Shown here: positions 10,753 through 21,784 of the stretch, in pieces
Position numbering within the stretch: position 1 is the stretch's first letter
How the letters are laid out: every line of letters begins with the position of its first letter
NCBI GenBank assembly: GCA_020746995.1
Contig: JAGPXD010000003.1
Coordinates: 3,224,001-3,288,000 of the forward strand
Origin: Plectosphaerella cucumerina
Taxonomy: Eukaryota > Ascomycota > Sordariomycetes > Glomerellales > Plectosphaerellaceae
Direction of reading: 5' to 3'
Length of the DNA: 64,000 nucleotides
Program-made: the position numbers and the translations under genes
Notes under the pieces: model-generated
Database searches by the model: none
The model's input: the letters and a program-made list of their open reading frames with translations, nothing else
What the model was told of the DNA's origin: nothing

Positions 10753-11317
10753 GGCGACGGCAGGTGAGGATATTTGCGGAGGCGATGTGGTTTGACGTGT
10801 AGCGACTGCAAAGGCGGTGATTCGACGGTGAGACAAAGGGCTGGATGTCGAGAGGTGATCGAGGGAGGATTGATCGAAAGTGGGAGGAAATGCCGGGTGT
10901 ACCCCTCTACTTGCAACCTGCAGGCGAAGGTCCAGAGGAAGGCCCCGATAGGCAGACAAGCCCGACAGGCAAGAACCGTCTGGACCTCGCTGCCTCCTCT
11001 CCTGCCTGTGGCCGTGCATCCAGCTCGTGGGTGGGCCATGGTGGGGCAGCCGGGGCGGGGTGGCTTGCGTTTCACGGTTGGTCGCTGCGTCCACTGCTTG
11101 TGGTGAGAAGTGAAGGGGTCCATGCTCCCTGTCACCACCCGCCGCCGTTGACCTGACAACGGATTTCATTCCCAAAACAGGACCCCTGGTGTTCGAATCG
11201 CCCCTTTCCTCAGAACTCATCACCTCAACGACCCAACCGTACAACCGCCCAACACCTACAATCGACCAAACAGAACGAACCATTGGATTTTCACCGATCG
11301 CATCGACGGCAGCTACA
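10753..11317. promoter_or_regulatory. Shared divergent promoter region
   Basis: 565 bp between the tropomyosin start and the start of the basic protein at 11318. Leaders on both sides are rich in ACC/CAAC repeats. No specific operator recognised. Confidence 0.5.
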
Positions 11318-12632
11318 ATGCTTGCGCTTCGTGATGAAAATGTCGTCAACGCGGCCGAGGCTGCCCGACAGACCCATGGCAAGAGCCATCTGGCCCCCAA
11401 GACGCCTGGAGCTCGCTTCCCAAAGACGCCTGCAAAGATCCCTCTCAACGACGAGAACGCGGTCGGAGGAAAGACGGCGCTGAAGGCGCGCGGATCCGTC
11501 AATCAGACTCTGAGGCAGAGGAACCTCGTCACACCTTCCGGTACGCCTTGCTGTATGATGCCCAAGAGCGTGGCCTTTTCTAACACAACGCGCAGAGACC
11601 CAGAGCCGCGCTCCTCTTGGAAACAAGACAACCAACGCCAAGGCGAAGAACACAAACATCCTGGGCGGCAAGGACCTGGAAAAGACACAGCAAGCCAAGC
11701 CCACGACAATCAAGAAGCAACGCCAGAAGGCCGCCAGCCTCGACCCCCTGCGTGTCTCTGTGCTCAACGAGGCCAAGGGCTCAGACGATCACGAAGTCGA
11801 ATTTGCTCCTCCCAAGGCGAAGGATCTGCCCTACGAATCGGACGTCTTCCCTGATGGAACCCTGACATTCGAAGGCCTCAAGCAGGAGAACCTTCTCAAG
11901 GGGTACTACAACCACTTCTACAACCCCCTTGGACAGGATGGCAAGCGCCTGCTCGACAGGCAGCATGAGGAGAGCGTCGCCAAGGCGCTCAAGCAGCATG
12001 ACGAGGACATCCTTCGCGATATTGAAGGGATGGACTGGTCTGTGACCGCCACTGGCACGATCGTCCAAAAGAAGAAGGCACCCTCTGCAAACCCAAGTGC
12101 CACCCAAAGCAGAAGGGTACCCTCGGCCTTGAACAAGTACCCGGCGACCATCAACTCGCGCAAGGCGGCATCAGCTCTCTCGATGGGAACTGGGTCCACC
12201 ATTCGGCAGAAGAAAGTTCCCGAGCCAGTGCCTCGGCGCCGTCCCGTTTCGGCTCTGCTGACTGGAAGAGCCGCGGCCAAGACGCCGGAGCCCAGCAAGA
12301 CCGCTGCTGCGGACAGCGCGGCCGCCGATGCCGCATCCAGGAGCACCATCGGCTACACCAAGGGTCGCTCTGCGTCGTCACTCCTTGCCGGCAAGGCCCA
12401 GGGCACGGGTACTTCTCGCGATACTGTCAGGCCCATGCACACGCGTCACTTCTCCGAGGCTACTGTCCGCCGGGACCTGCCGCAGCCTGTTCAGCAAGAC
12501 GCGGAGCGCCAGCTGCCTGCCCGTCTGCAGCTGCTGTCCATCTTTGACCCCGAGGATGAAGGCCTGGATCTGGGTGCGACGCCCGACTTTGATGACGCGA
12601 GCGATGATGATTTTGAGCTGAAGCTCGCCTAG
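11318..12632 (+). CDS. Uncharacterised basic, low-complexity protein, 419 aa
   Basis: Exon 1 is 11318-11540 and exon 2 is 11596-12632; the intron is GTACGC..GCAG with a TCTAAC branch. The N-terminus holds two RDEN/NDEN elements (ALRDENVVN and KIPLNDENAV) around TP motifs (APKTPGARFPKTPAK). A conserved-looking central block follows (LPYESDVFPDGTLTFEGL, then NHFYNPLGQDGKRLLDRQ, near residues 160-200), then an Ala/Ser/Lys-rich tail and an acidic end (DDASDDDFELKLA). No signal peptide or membrane span. I do not recognise it. The DEN and TP elements plus an RxxL match recall cell-cycle substrates with destruction motifs such as securin-like proteins, but that is weak inference. Confidence 0.7.
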
Positions 12633-13455
12633 ACTGTCACTTCCTTGAGGGTTCTGCAGGTGTTTCAGGCGTTTGGACTGCGACTTTTGTAAGACAGATT
12701 GTGCTTTTGGGTGGTTCCAGAGCTGTGTACTTGTCACTCGCTTGTAATATTCTGGAGGAGGAAAGCCGATGGTCGGCGCGATGACGAGAGCAATCAGCTC
12801 ACAATGAATGAAATGAGACATGCCACATGGTAGCAGCGCATCTTGCCCAAGATGCAATGGAAATGCCCAAGATGCAGTGGAAACCCGGCCCGTCCAGCAG
12901 CCTAAAGTCCTGTGATGGGCCCCAACGCGCCTCGACACGAAAAGGCGCGACTCCACACTGGAGGGTCACGTGCCTGCCGCATTACCTCACTCCCGGTTAC
13001 ACGGGCCCCAGCCAATAGATTGCGCCGGCGCCCAAACCCAGCCGGCGCTTCGCTCATTCCGCCCCGTGGCATCCCTGAAAGTCTTCGACAACACCTCTTT
13101 GACGGCTTCCTCCCATGACCTTTGCTTTCGCATTCTGTTGCCGACACACCCTCCTCATCACCGGCGTCTCCTGTGCCATCATCTGGCCAGGGCTATCGCG
13201 CCCATCACGTCGGAATCTTACAGCACGCGACAATCACCTCAACCGCCAGCCGCCTCTTTTTCTGGACCTGCCTAAATTCCTGGAGGCTCGGCCTCGGTTG
13301 CGTGGACCTTCACGACCAACCCGCGCGAAACATTCTTCGATCAAACGAACCCATCGCCTACTCCCTCCCGACGCATGGTCCCTGATACTATTCTCCATAC
13401 ATGTGTTAGGATGGTAGGGGGAATGGTGAGGTGGTAGAAGAAGAAACATTTCACG
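12633..13455. other. Intergenic region and SET1 leader
   Basis: No gene supported. The downstream half is C-rich, as expected of a leader; short frames here lack coding features. Confidence 0.5.
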
Positions 13456-16400
13456 ATGACGCGCTCGCAAAGCGCGGGCTTCGCCCAGTTCTTCCCAGCT
13501 GCTTCCCAGGCCGCTGTCGACCGAGCGACCGAACGGAGAAAGGCAAGGACCAAGGTACACGATTCGACGGCGTCGCCTCTTCCGAACACTGTCGGCGCCG
13601 GCGATGCCTCGCAGACGCAAAGCCCGTCTGGCGATGGCCCGCCAAATCATAGGCCCCAACCGCCCGTCGATGATCACGCCTCACCCTCTGGAGATGCTCT
13701 CCAACCACAAGGCTCCGCCAGCTCTCATGCCAGCACAGGCTCATCCGTCTTCAGTGCTTCGGCGCCGCCGCCAGTCCATACCAACAATGGGACCTCGCAT
13801 CCCTCGGGGGCCAATTTCACACCCTTGACCACCATTGATTCGCCTTCGCATCCTAGCTTATCCGCTCAGCCAAAGCCCAACGTGCTCGCTGCACCCTCCC
13901 CCGATCATACCGCCCTGGTCGGCTCCGCGCCACCACTCAATGGTTCATCCGCCACATCGACCGCTCATACCACCCGCATACAAGCGCGAGATCCTGGCCC
14001 GTCGCGGAAAGGCCTCAAGTGCACATATGATCCCAACACCGATCGCAGTTCGACGAAAGACAGGAAGAAGCCGACATTTCAAGAGTTTGGGCGGGTACGT
14101 TTGAACATTATACTATATCCATCCTGAAGGGGGGGCGTCATCGCATGAGTGAGACTCGGCTAATATCATGAGTAGGATGACGATGACGCCCCCCCTCGGG
14201 ATCCCCGACTGGACGAGAACGGTGGCCATATCAGCTACATCAACACCGATTTCCACCTGCCCAAGGCACGACTGCGTCAGGCGCCGTACAATCTCAGACC
14301 GTACCCTTTCGACCCCAAGACATCTCTTGGACCTGGGCCGCCAACGCAGATTCTCGTTGTGGGCTTCAACCCCCTCATCAATTTTGCCCGGGTGTCCCAC
14401 GTCTTCTCAAGCTTCGGCGATGTCGCAGAGAGCAGCAACAAGATGCACCCCGAGACCGGTAGCTACCTTGGGTTTGCGACCTTCCGATACAGAGACACTC
14501 ACATCGCGCGATCGAAGAACTACGGACTGAAGGCCACGGACGCCGCTCGACGCGCCGTTAGAGAGATGCACGGCCACAAGCTCGAGGCGCACGTCATTCG
14601 GGTTGAGTTTGATCCCGAAGGGAAAAAGAGTCGTCGCATGTTGGAAGACATACTCAGAAAAGAAAGAGAGGCTGCCGAGGCGGAAGCGATCGCTGCCACA
14701 GCTCATCTGTCGACCAACAAATCCGTGCCTACCGGGCCGAGGGGTGTCGCCACGAGCCTGGTTGTCGGTCCGCCACCGCTCGCCCCCAAAGGGCCGGCAG
14801 CTCACAGACAGGCAACTTTCGCCGCGCCTGATGCGGTCACCAAGCCCCCGATGCAACCACGACAATATGCCACCGTCGAGGAGCAGCTGGTTGCGCCTCT
14901 CATCGCCGAGTTGCCGTACATATTCGTATCACGCGAGTTTGTTCCCGTTATGCCGACTACCATTCCGCATATGAAGAGGAGACTCAAGTCTTATCGTCTG
15001 GAAGATATTCGTCTTGACCGGACCGGCTACTACATTTTATTCGACAACAGCCCGAATGGGTGCCTGGAGGCGCAACGATGCCACCGCTCAGCCAGTGGCA
15101 CTGAGCTTTTCAACTATAAATTCATCATGCAGCTCCATCTTCCCGCGGGCAGCGACACCAATATTAATACCAAGGAGAGCGCCGATGTGCCGACCACGAG
15201 AACGAGAAGATCGCCGAGCCCAGAAAGACGGCGACACGTTGAGGTCAAGGTTCGCGAGGACCGAGACCGTCGACGTCGAGAGGAGGAGAATGACCTGGAG
15301 GAAGAGAAGCGGCAAAGGGCGAAGAACTTTGATCCGGTTCTTGCCGCTTGCGAGGTGGTCCGCAAAGAACTCATCGAGCACTTGATCAAGCACATTCGAA
15401 CTCGAGTCGCGGCACCCGCGCTCACTGCCCACCTGCATCCCACGAACCAGGTCCAGAATCGCAGAAAGGCAGGGCTCGAAGACTTGGTCGACGTCTTCGC
15501 GCCAAATCTTGGGGGGCAAAGTCCTCGGGTTGGCACGCCGAACTCCAGCACGGATCCCATCGAGAGGCGCACCGGGCGCTTGGAGGTGGCTGCCCTTCCA
15601 AGAATTCGAAAAGTCAAGGGAAGCAGAAAGGCTCTGCAGCAAAACTACACCTTTGCCGATCCTTTCAGCAGGAAGCGGTCTGCCCCTAAGAGCGCCTTCC
15701 GATCCTTGCACTATCGACTCCAAAGCCCGGACAGCGACGCCGACTCGGACGATGAAGCTGATGTGCGGGCCTCAGTGGCCCGGGAGACGGAGGAGCCAGA
15801 GTCTCGCCCCAGGAGTCGTATGAGCACTGACGACGAGTTCTCCCGCGACGACTTGGCTTCATGGGGTCCTGGAGAGGATGATTCCATGACTGAAGCCAGC
15901 TTTGCAGCCAGCGGTTTGCCATCGAAAAAGAGAAAGTCCGAGCCAGAGGGTCTATCGGTCGCCAAGCGTCAAAAGAAGTCGGCAGAGGAGCTGTTTGGCA
16001 TTGATTCGGATCAAGTCGAGATGGAGCCGCCGCTCCGTGAGCTGGAGGCCACCCCTGAAGTGGATCTTGTTGGAGACAACGAGCGGAGCATCTCGCGTTC
16101 GGAGACGCCCACTCTCTCCGCCGGCAAGGCGCTCTTGAAGCAGAAGAGCAAGAAGAAGTCGAAGAAACAGATCTTTGAAGAGCGCGAAGCTGCGAAGAAG
16201 CAGCACGAGGCCGATAAACCCCGCGTGGAGGAGATTTTGCCGGATGAACTAATTCAGGAAGATGTCAAGGAGGAGGAAGTGCCACCATCACCACCAAAGC
16301 CAGCAAAAGCGACGATCGACCTCGAGTTGTTCTCGTACGATGTGGAGTCTTCACTGGCCATGCCCGACGACTTCTCGTTTGGCCTGGAGGCACTCAGGGG

Positions 16401-17354
16401 CTTGAACATGACGGACACCGACCTCCCAGACCTCGCCAGGTTGCGCAAGAAATTTGGCGTCGCCGACCTCGGAAACGTCAAGCAGTGGCTGTGGAACTGG
16501 ACCCAGATCCGCGAGCTCAACTCGGCCGACCCCGACAACGGCAGGACAGGCGGCATCGATGGCTACTACGTCCCCAACTCCACTGGCTGTGCCAGGACGG
16601 AGGGGGTCAAGAAGATCCTCAACTCGGAGAAGTCCAAGTACCTGCCCCATCACATCAAGGTGCTGAAGGCAAGGGAGGCTCGCGAGGCCAAGGTCAAGAA
16701 GGACGGCAAGGATTCTGTGATCCCGACACCTCCTGCACCCGCCAAGGGTAACTCGCGAGCCAACCGCGCGAGCAACCGTCGCCATGCGACGCTGCTCCAG
16801 GACGAGCTCAAGATGTCCACCGACCCCGACGTCTTCAAGTTCAACCAGCTGAAGAAGCGTAAGAAGCCTGTCAAGTTTGCCAGGTCTGCCATTCACAACT
16901 GGGGCCTGTACACCGAGGAGAACATCAACAAGGACGACATGATTATCGAGTATGTCGGCGAGCAGGTCCGGCAACAGATCTCGGAGATTCGCGAGAAGAA
17001 GTACCTGAAGCAGGGCATGGGCAGCAGCTACCTGTTCCGCATCGACGAGAACACCGTCATCGACGCCACGAAGAAGGGCGGCATCGCCCGCTTCATCAAC
17101 CACAGCTGCATGCCCAACTGCACGGCAAAGATCATCAAAGTGGATGGCAGCAAAAGGATTGTCATCTATGCGCTCCGCGACATTGCTCGAAGTAAGTCCC
17201 GTCCGTTTCTGCCCAGTTGGAAGATGGTGAATGCTGACAAGTTGCCGTAGACGAGGAGTTGACGTACGACTACAAGTTCGAGCGAGAGATAGGCAGTCTG
17301 GACCGTATCCCCTGCCTTTGCGGTACGGCGCTTTGCAAGGGCTTCCTCAACTAG
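13456..17354 (+). CDS. SET1: SET1 histone H3-K4 methyltransferase (COMPASS), 1252 aa
   Basis: Exons are 13456-14094, 14176-17191 and 17251-17354, with introns GTACGT..GTAG (81 nt) and GTAAGT..GTAG (59 nt). Residues 1-213 are Ser/Pro-rich with the start MTRSQSAGFAQFFPAA. An RRM-like fold begins near 270 (TQILVVGFNPLINFARVSH), followed by the SET-associated region and a long charged linker. The n-SET region begins near 982 (QWLWNWTQIRELNSA). The SET domain begins near 1113 with IHNWGLYTEENI, the catalytic RFINHSCMPNC near 1185 and LTYDYKFE. The post-SET Cys cluster is CLCGTALCKGFLN. It mono-, di- and trimethylates H3K4 in the COMPASS complex. The last intron is required to complete LTYDYKF and the post-SET cysteines; without it the frame ends early at 17250. 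Confidence 0.96.
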
Positions 17355-17838
17355 GCCCGTCTTCTTCCGGTGATGGTTGGTGGCGGTGGTCGTCGGCTTG
17401 TCCATCCGGCAAGTCGGCAGTGTTCAACATCAGGCCGAAGGTGCTTTCCTTTGGATCATCTTGCTCTCTATATAGGCAAACCCGCGGGAGGGCCGCGGGT
17501 GCTGGGCTGGCAAAGCAACAGCGTTTGTATGATGGGTTTTCTTTTCTTCCTGCGGTGCCGGAAAAGGCACAAGGCGTTTTCGGGAGCCTGCGCGCCGTGG
17601 GCAGGGCAGCGCGCGCGGGCGGAATGCGGATGCAGCAATGGGTATGGGCGGCAGCGTGGCTGCCCTGCCCTCTCCGTTTAGTAAGGTGGCGCCGATGAGC
17701 GTGAGGATTCGATTGACTCGGGGGGCTTGGCCAGGGCAGAGGATGCCGGGCTCCCTGGTGCGTTGAGAGGCTGGCGAGACGGGAAACGCAGTTCCCCTTG
17801 AATGAAGAGAAATATCGAACCAATTCGTCATTCGTGGC
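17355..17838. other. Convergent intergenic region
   Basis: 3' flanks of SET1 and the JmjC gene. No gene seen. Confidence 0.5.
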
Positions 17839-18966
17839 TCATGCTCGTGAAGCTAGTTCTTGTTTCCGCAGACCCAAGGACCTGACGAAGTTTGTCATGG
17901 GGTATAGCGGCCCGCTGAAGTCCATGTCGTACCTGTGATGTGTGAGCATGGTCAACGGAAGTAGAGGGACATGGCGAGGCAGCTTACCAATAGTTGACTG
18001 CAAGGACAAATCCTTCGTCTTGGGGTGTGCAGAACTGGGAGACCTTGTGGTACCACATGGCAGGCAGGTAGAGCATGTCGCCGGGCTCGAGGATGACCTC
18101 CATGGGGTCGGCGAGGTGCGAATATGGCGTGGCGTTGGCCTCTGGCATATCAGGGTCCCACGTAGCAAAGGGCACGTCGTCGGCGCCTTCATCGGGTTCA
18201 AGCTGCAGCTCCCCGTTGGGACCATTGCGGTGGTAAGTAGCGGCGCGGAGGGGTCGCTCGGCGACGCAGGGCTGGCAGAGGGGCGGGAGGAGGAGAAAGC
18301 GCTTGCGGCCGCGTAGTTGGACGTAGATGTTCTCGTAGTTGTCTTTGTGGAGGGCGGTGACGGCACGCTCGTTGCCGACCCAAATGTTCAGAGCGTCGGG
18401 GTTCTGCTGGCCGAGGGCGATGCGGGCAAAGGGGATGGATGCTGGTAGGTGGTTGAGGGCGAATAGGGGGGCGTACTCGTTGCGGAGGTTGTCGTTCTGG
18501 GTCTGGGCGTAGAGAACCTCTTCAGGGGCTTCTGCTGAGGTTGAAGCCTGCTTGGTCTGGCGGATGATGTTGGAGAGAAAGGTGTCGAAGGGCTGGTCTT
18601 CCTCATGGGGCTTGGAAAGGGAGAGGGTGCCGTCTGGCAGAGGTGTAGGAGCGTCGGCGTTGCTGATGAGGTCAGATTATGTTCACGAGGGGTGGATGGA
18701 CAAGAGGCAGACCCGTGGGGCGTGACGGCGACGTTGACATTGCGGCCAGCAAGTGTCTTGGTCAGGAACTTTGCGTCCCATGTCTGAAAGGCCTCCCAGC
18801 CGGTGGCAGCGGCGCGGACGACGAAGGGTGTGTTGCGGGCGACATATCGCATGAACTCGAGCGGGCTGGGCTCCTGGTCGAGCTCCTCGATGATGGAGGA
18901 GTTGAGCTCATTGTAGGTGACGATGAGCTCGGCGACTGGGTCGTCTGGCGAGAGTTGGGGGGTCAT
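17839..18966 (-). CDS. JmjC-domain protein, JMJD7-like, 340 aa
   Basis: Exons are 18966-18713, 18662-17988 and 17932-17839, with introns of 50 and 55 nt. The Fe(II)/2-oxoglutarate site is visible as His190-x-Asp192 (TALHKDNYENIY) and distal His290 (LPAMWYHKVSQ), with the GRKRFLLLPP strand between. The N-terminal part (LSPDDPVAELIVTYNELNSS, TPFVVRAAATGWEAF) matches the cupin-8/JMJD7 branch rather than histone demethylases with PHD or JmjN domains. Members of this branch are protein hydroxylases (JMJD7 hydroxylates lysyl residues of DRG GTPases). All metal ligands are present, so it should be active. It lies tail-to-tail with SET1. Confidence 0.85.
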
Positions 18967-21784
18967 TTGGGGGTTTCCAAGTGACAGAGGGCTACAAAGG
19001 CATGGGCTGCTGGTATAGGAAGGATTTGACTGATGGTGGTTGATTCTGAGCTCATGTTGGCGTGATGTGAGGAGGAAGTGGGGCGAAGCCCTCGTTCACT
19101 GCAGTGGCAGTCACTCCGAGTGAGAGGTCATTTGTGATGATGCGTGTTTTCGCGTCTGACTGAATACTTTGATATCAAGCAGTGAATTTTCATGATCTCA
19201 GAACTTCGAGACAGCTGGGCCAAATCTGAGACAACATCGGAATGAGGTTGAGGCGGGGTCTGCGCTGAAGAGTGAGGGAGTTATGACAAACGGGAGACAC
19301 AATTCTGCACCAGGATAGCTGTTGAAGACGAATGGGCGTTTGATATACGTAGTCTACTCTCAAACTCCCTTGTCAAGATACACGATGCTGCGAGGTGAGG
19401 TGAGCTGGCCATGGACTGCCCCAAGCATGATTGCCTGTCATGTGTCATGTCTTGAGGTCAGGGACCTTACTGAAGAAACATCAGGGCGCCATCACGCTTC
19501 CATCTGACTTACGACTGCCCGGCGGAAGTTACAGTGCCGTGCTGCCAGGTCTTGCTTCTTCTCATCACACCCTGCCCCAGAAAGGCACGGTTTCATCGGA
19601 CGGGAAGGACCCTGGATGCGTGCGCCTGCCTGGACTGGGACTCGGTCGCGAAAGGGGACCAAGGGACCTGCCACCAGCGCTTCTCGAAGCTCTTTCCCGG
19701 TCGTACCGGGGACGCACGAGGACAGGACAGCGGTCCAGGCCTCCGGAAACAGCCCGGTTGCGGCCAATGGGAGGCGGGCGGGTCTGTGGAAATGGCCTGA
19801 CTTCTGGCCCAGCTCACCTGATTATGATGAAGCTGTGGGATTCCCCAAACGCGGTGCTGTGATACCACTGGATTCCTCGGACGGGCAATCTCCAGAAGCC
19901 GATCAGCATGCGTGCATCGGGCGGGCTTTTTTGTTTATAAGAGATGACTGCCGTGTTGCCTGCACTGCATGGGGGGAATCACTTAAAGCCTGGCGCTACC
20001 CCCCCGAGGCTCAAGGTCACTGGACCCCTCCGCCGCTTCCTCTCTCACTCGGGCACGCCTCTCTCCTCATTGTCCGTTGACTTGCTTGTGTGAGGGTCAA
20101 ACGACGATGGCTTCACCACACCCGACCGAAGTGCGATTTGCCGTCCTCGACGCCACCACGGTGTGCCCTGCCCGTCCCATGCCGTCAGCCCTTCGCCAGC
20201 TCAGTCAGCCCTCGTCGAGAACATACTCGCCCGCCAGCTCGTCTCAGACACGGCTGAGCAATGCGCATGCAATGACGCGGCGGCATCAAGCGAAACCCCG
20301 CGACACAGGCGCGCTGAGATGCATTGATTCCGAGAGCGACTCGATCAGCGAATGGCGAGACGTGAGGTGAGGGTAGGGCGAGGCCTCGTCTGCAAGCGCA
20401 GAAGGAGCTAGATGCGATGACTGGGAAGCCTAGCATGTCCTCCAGCCAAGCGCAGTTTCAACCTTACATGAGATGCTTCCTTGGCCGAGTCCAGAGTGCG
20501 CAGCGCGTCTTGGCAGACGCCCGACCGGGGCTTGCTCCGGATTATGCGCCGGGCTTGACATCACGCTTCAAGCCTTTTCCTTCCCGCCTGCCGCCGTTGT
20601 GAGCTGCGACAGCACTACCGACACACTAACATTGTCCAGAGCGAACTTTTTACGCCCAACCAACTGATTTGCGCCCGCAGGTTCAATTCAGTCCAACGAT
20701 CAACAAGATTTCCTGACAGCAAGATTTCCTGACAGACCTCCGGCACGCCACAAACTTTCAGGCGCCTGTCGTCTGTTCGTCCAGGCCAGGGTTTGGCAGC
20801 TGGGGCACTTCCCCTCTGTCTCCTATCCCCCCTCCCCCCAAGACGCTTAGCCCGTTCTGGACCACGCTCTAACATCAAACCATCTCGATCGGCGGCCCCC
20901 CGTCGATCCCATCTCGTCCACTGAAGCGACGCTGCGGGAGACATCCATTTGGAGAGAACACAACACACCACCATCTCACCACCGCCACCGCCGGGTCGAG
21001 TCGCCTGTGGTCCCACCACCCGACCTTTGCGGCCACTCCACTCCAGGCCCATTCTCGACATCCCTTTCCCGGCCAAGAGCCCGCGCCCCAAACTGCCCGA
21101 ACACCGCACCGATTGAGCTCTCTTTCGGCTCCCAGCCTCGACTCGCCCTCATCCTCGGCCACATTTCAATTCCGCGAACGGCGACATCAACACCCTCTAC
21201 CGGTCAGCAGCCACTGACCGGCCGTCCATCAAGCCAACCCCACACCACTCTCCAGCCCCCGTCCACCCGGAGCACAAGGACGACATATACATCCTTAGGT
21301 TTCTAGTGGCGCATCCGCCAATCGTCCAGCAACGTCGCCTCGGCGCAGCGCGCCATCGCATCTCGACTCGCATTGCCGAACCTGGACAAGGGTCCCTCAA
21401 TTGCGGCGCACCTCACATTCTCCAGTTCCGTCCAAGCCGTCCTCGTCCTCCTGCCACGGGCCAACAACCATAACCTAACCCGACACCTCCGACTCCACCA
21501 CCCTCCACCGAAGCCCGCCCTCTTCCTCGCCGAAGCTCCCTAACGATCCCCCGGACACTCGCTGCTCTCTCACTCCCTCCCCACGGGACCACCACCTTTC
21601 GCCGGCCACGATTGATACGATCCCCCGCGTGCCCCGAGCTGCTGCCGTCTACCGTCCGCCGTCCGCGCTCCGGGCCATGAAGCGGCTACCATCGATCCCG
21701 GGAACATCATGCTCGGCTAAAGGCCATCACCGACAGCTCCCTATCTCCCTCCGCGGCCCCTCGCGGCCATAACTCTTGCCGCAG
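18967..21784. other. 2.8-kb intergenic region and long SCAP leader
   Basis: No gene supported on either strand. From about 20,600 the plus strand is strongly C-rich, consistent with a long leader for the SCAP gene. A 16-bp perfect tandem duplication lies at 20704-20735. Confidence 0.5.
20704..20735. repeat. Two-copy 16-bp tandem repeat
   Basis: The unit CAAGATTTCCTGACAG occurs twice with no spacer, about 1.05 kb upstream of the SCAP start codon. Confidence 0.9.

Noticed and set aside
9880..10767. 295-aa plus-strand open frame over the tropomyosin gene
   Set aside because: It is the antisense of a coiled-coil gene: Leu-rich low-complexity translation, while the minus strand gives an exact 161-aa tropomyosin.
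10657..11502. 281-aa minus-strand open frame across the tropomyosin promoter
   Set aside because: It starts inside the neighbouring gene, reads through the tropomyosin first intron and has no recognisable domain; only MDRIKE within it is used.
16351..17103. 250-aa minus-strand frame opposite SET1
   Set aside because: Antisense shadow of the n-SET/SET domain; codon-biased Leu/Val/Asp composition without motifs.
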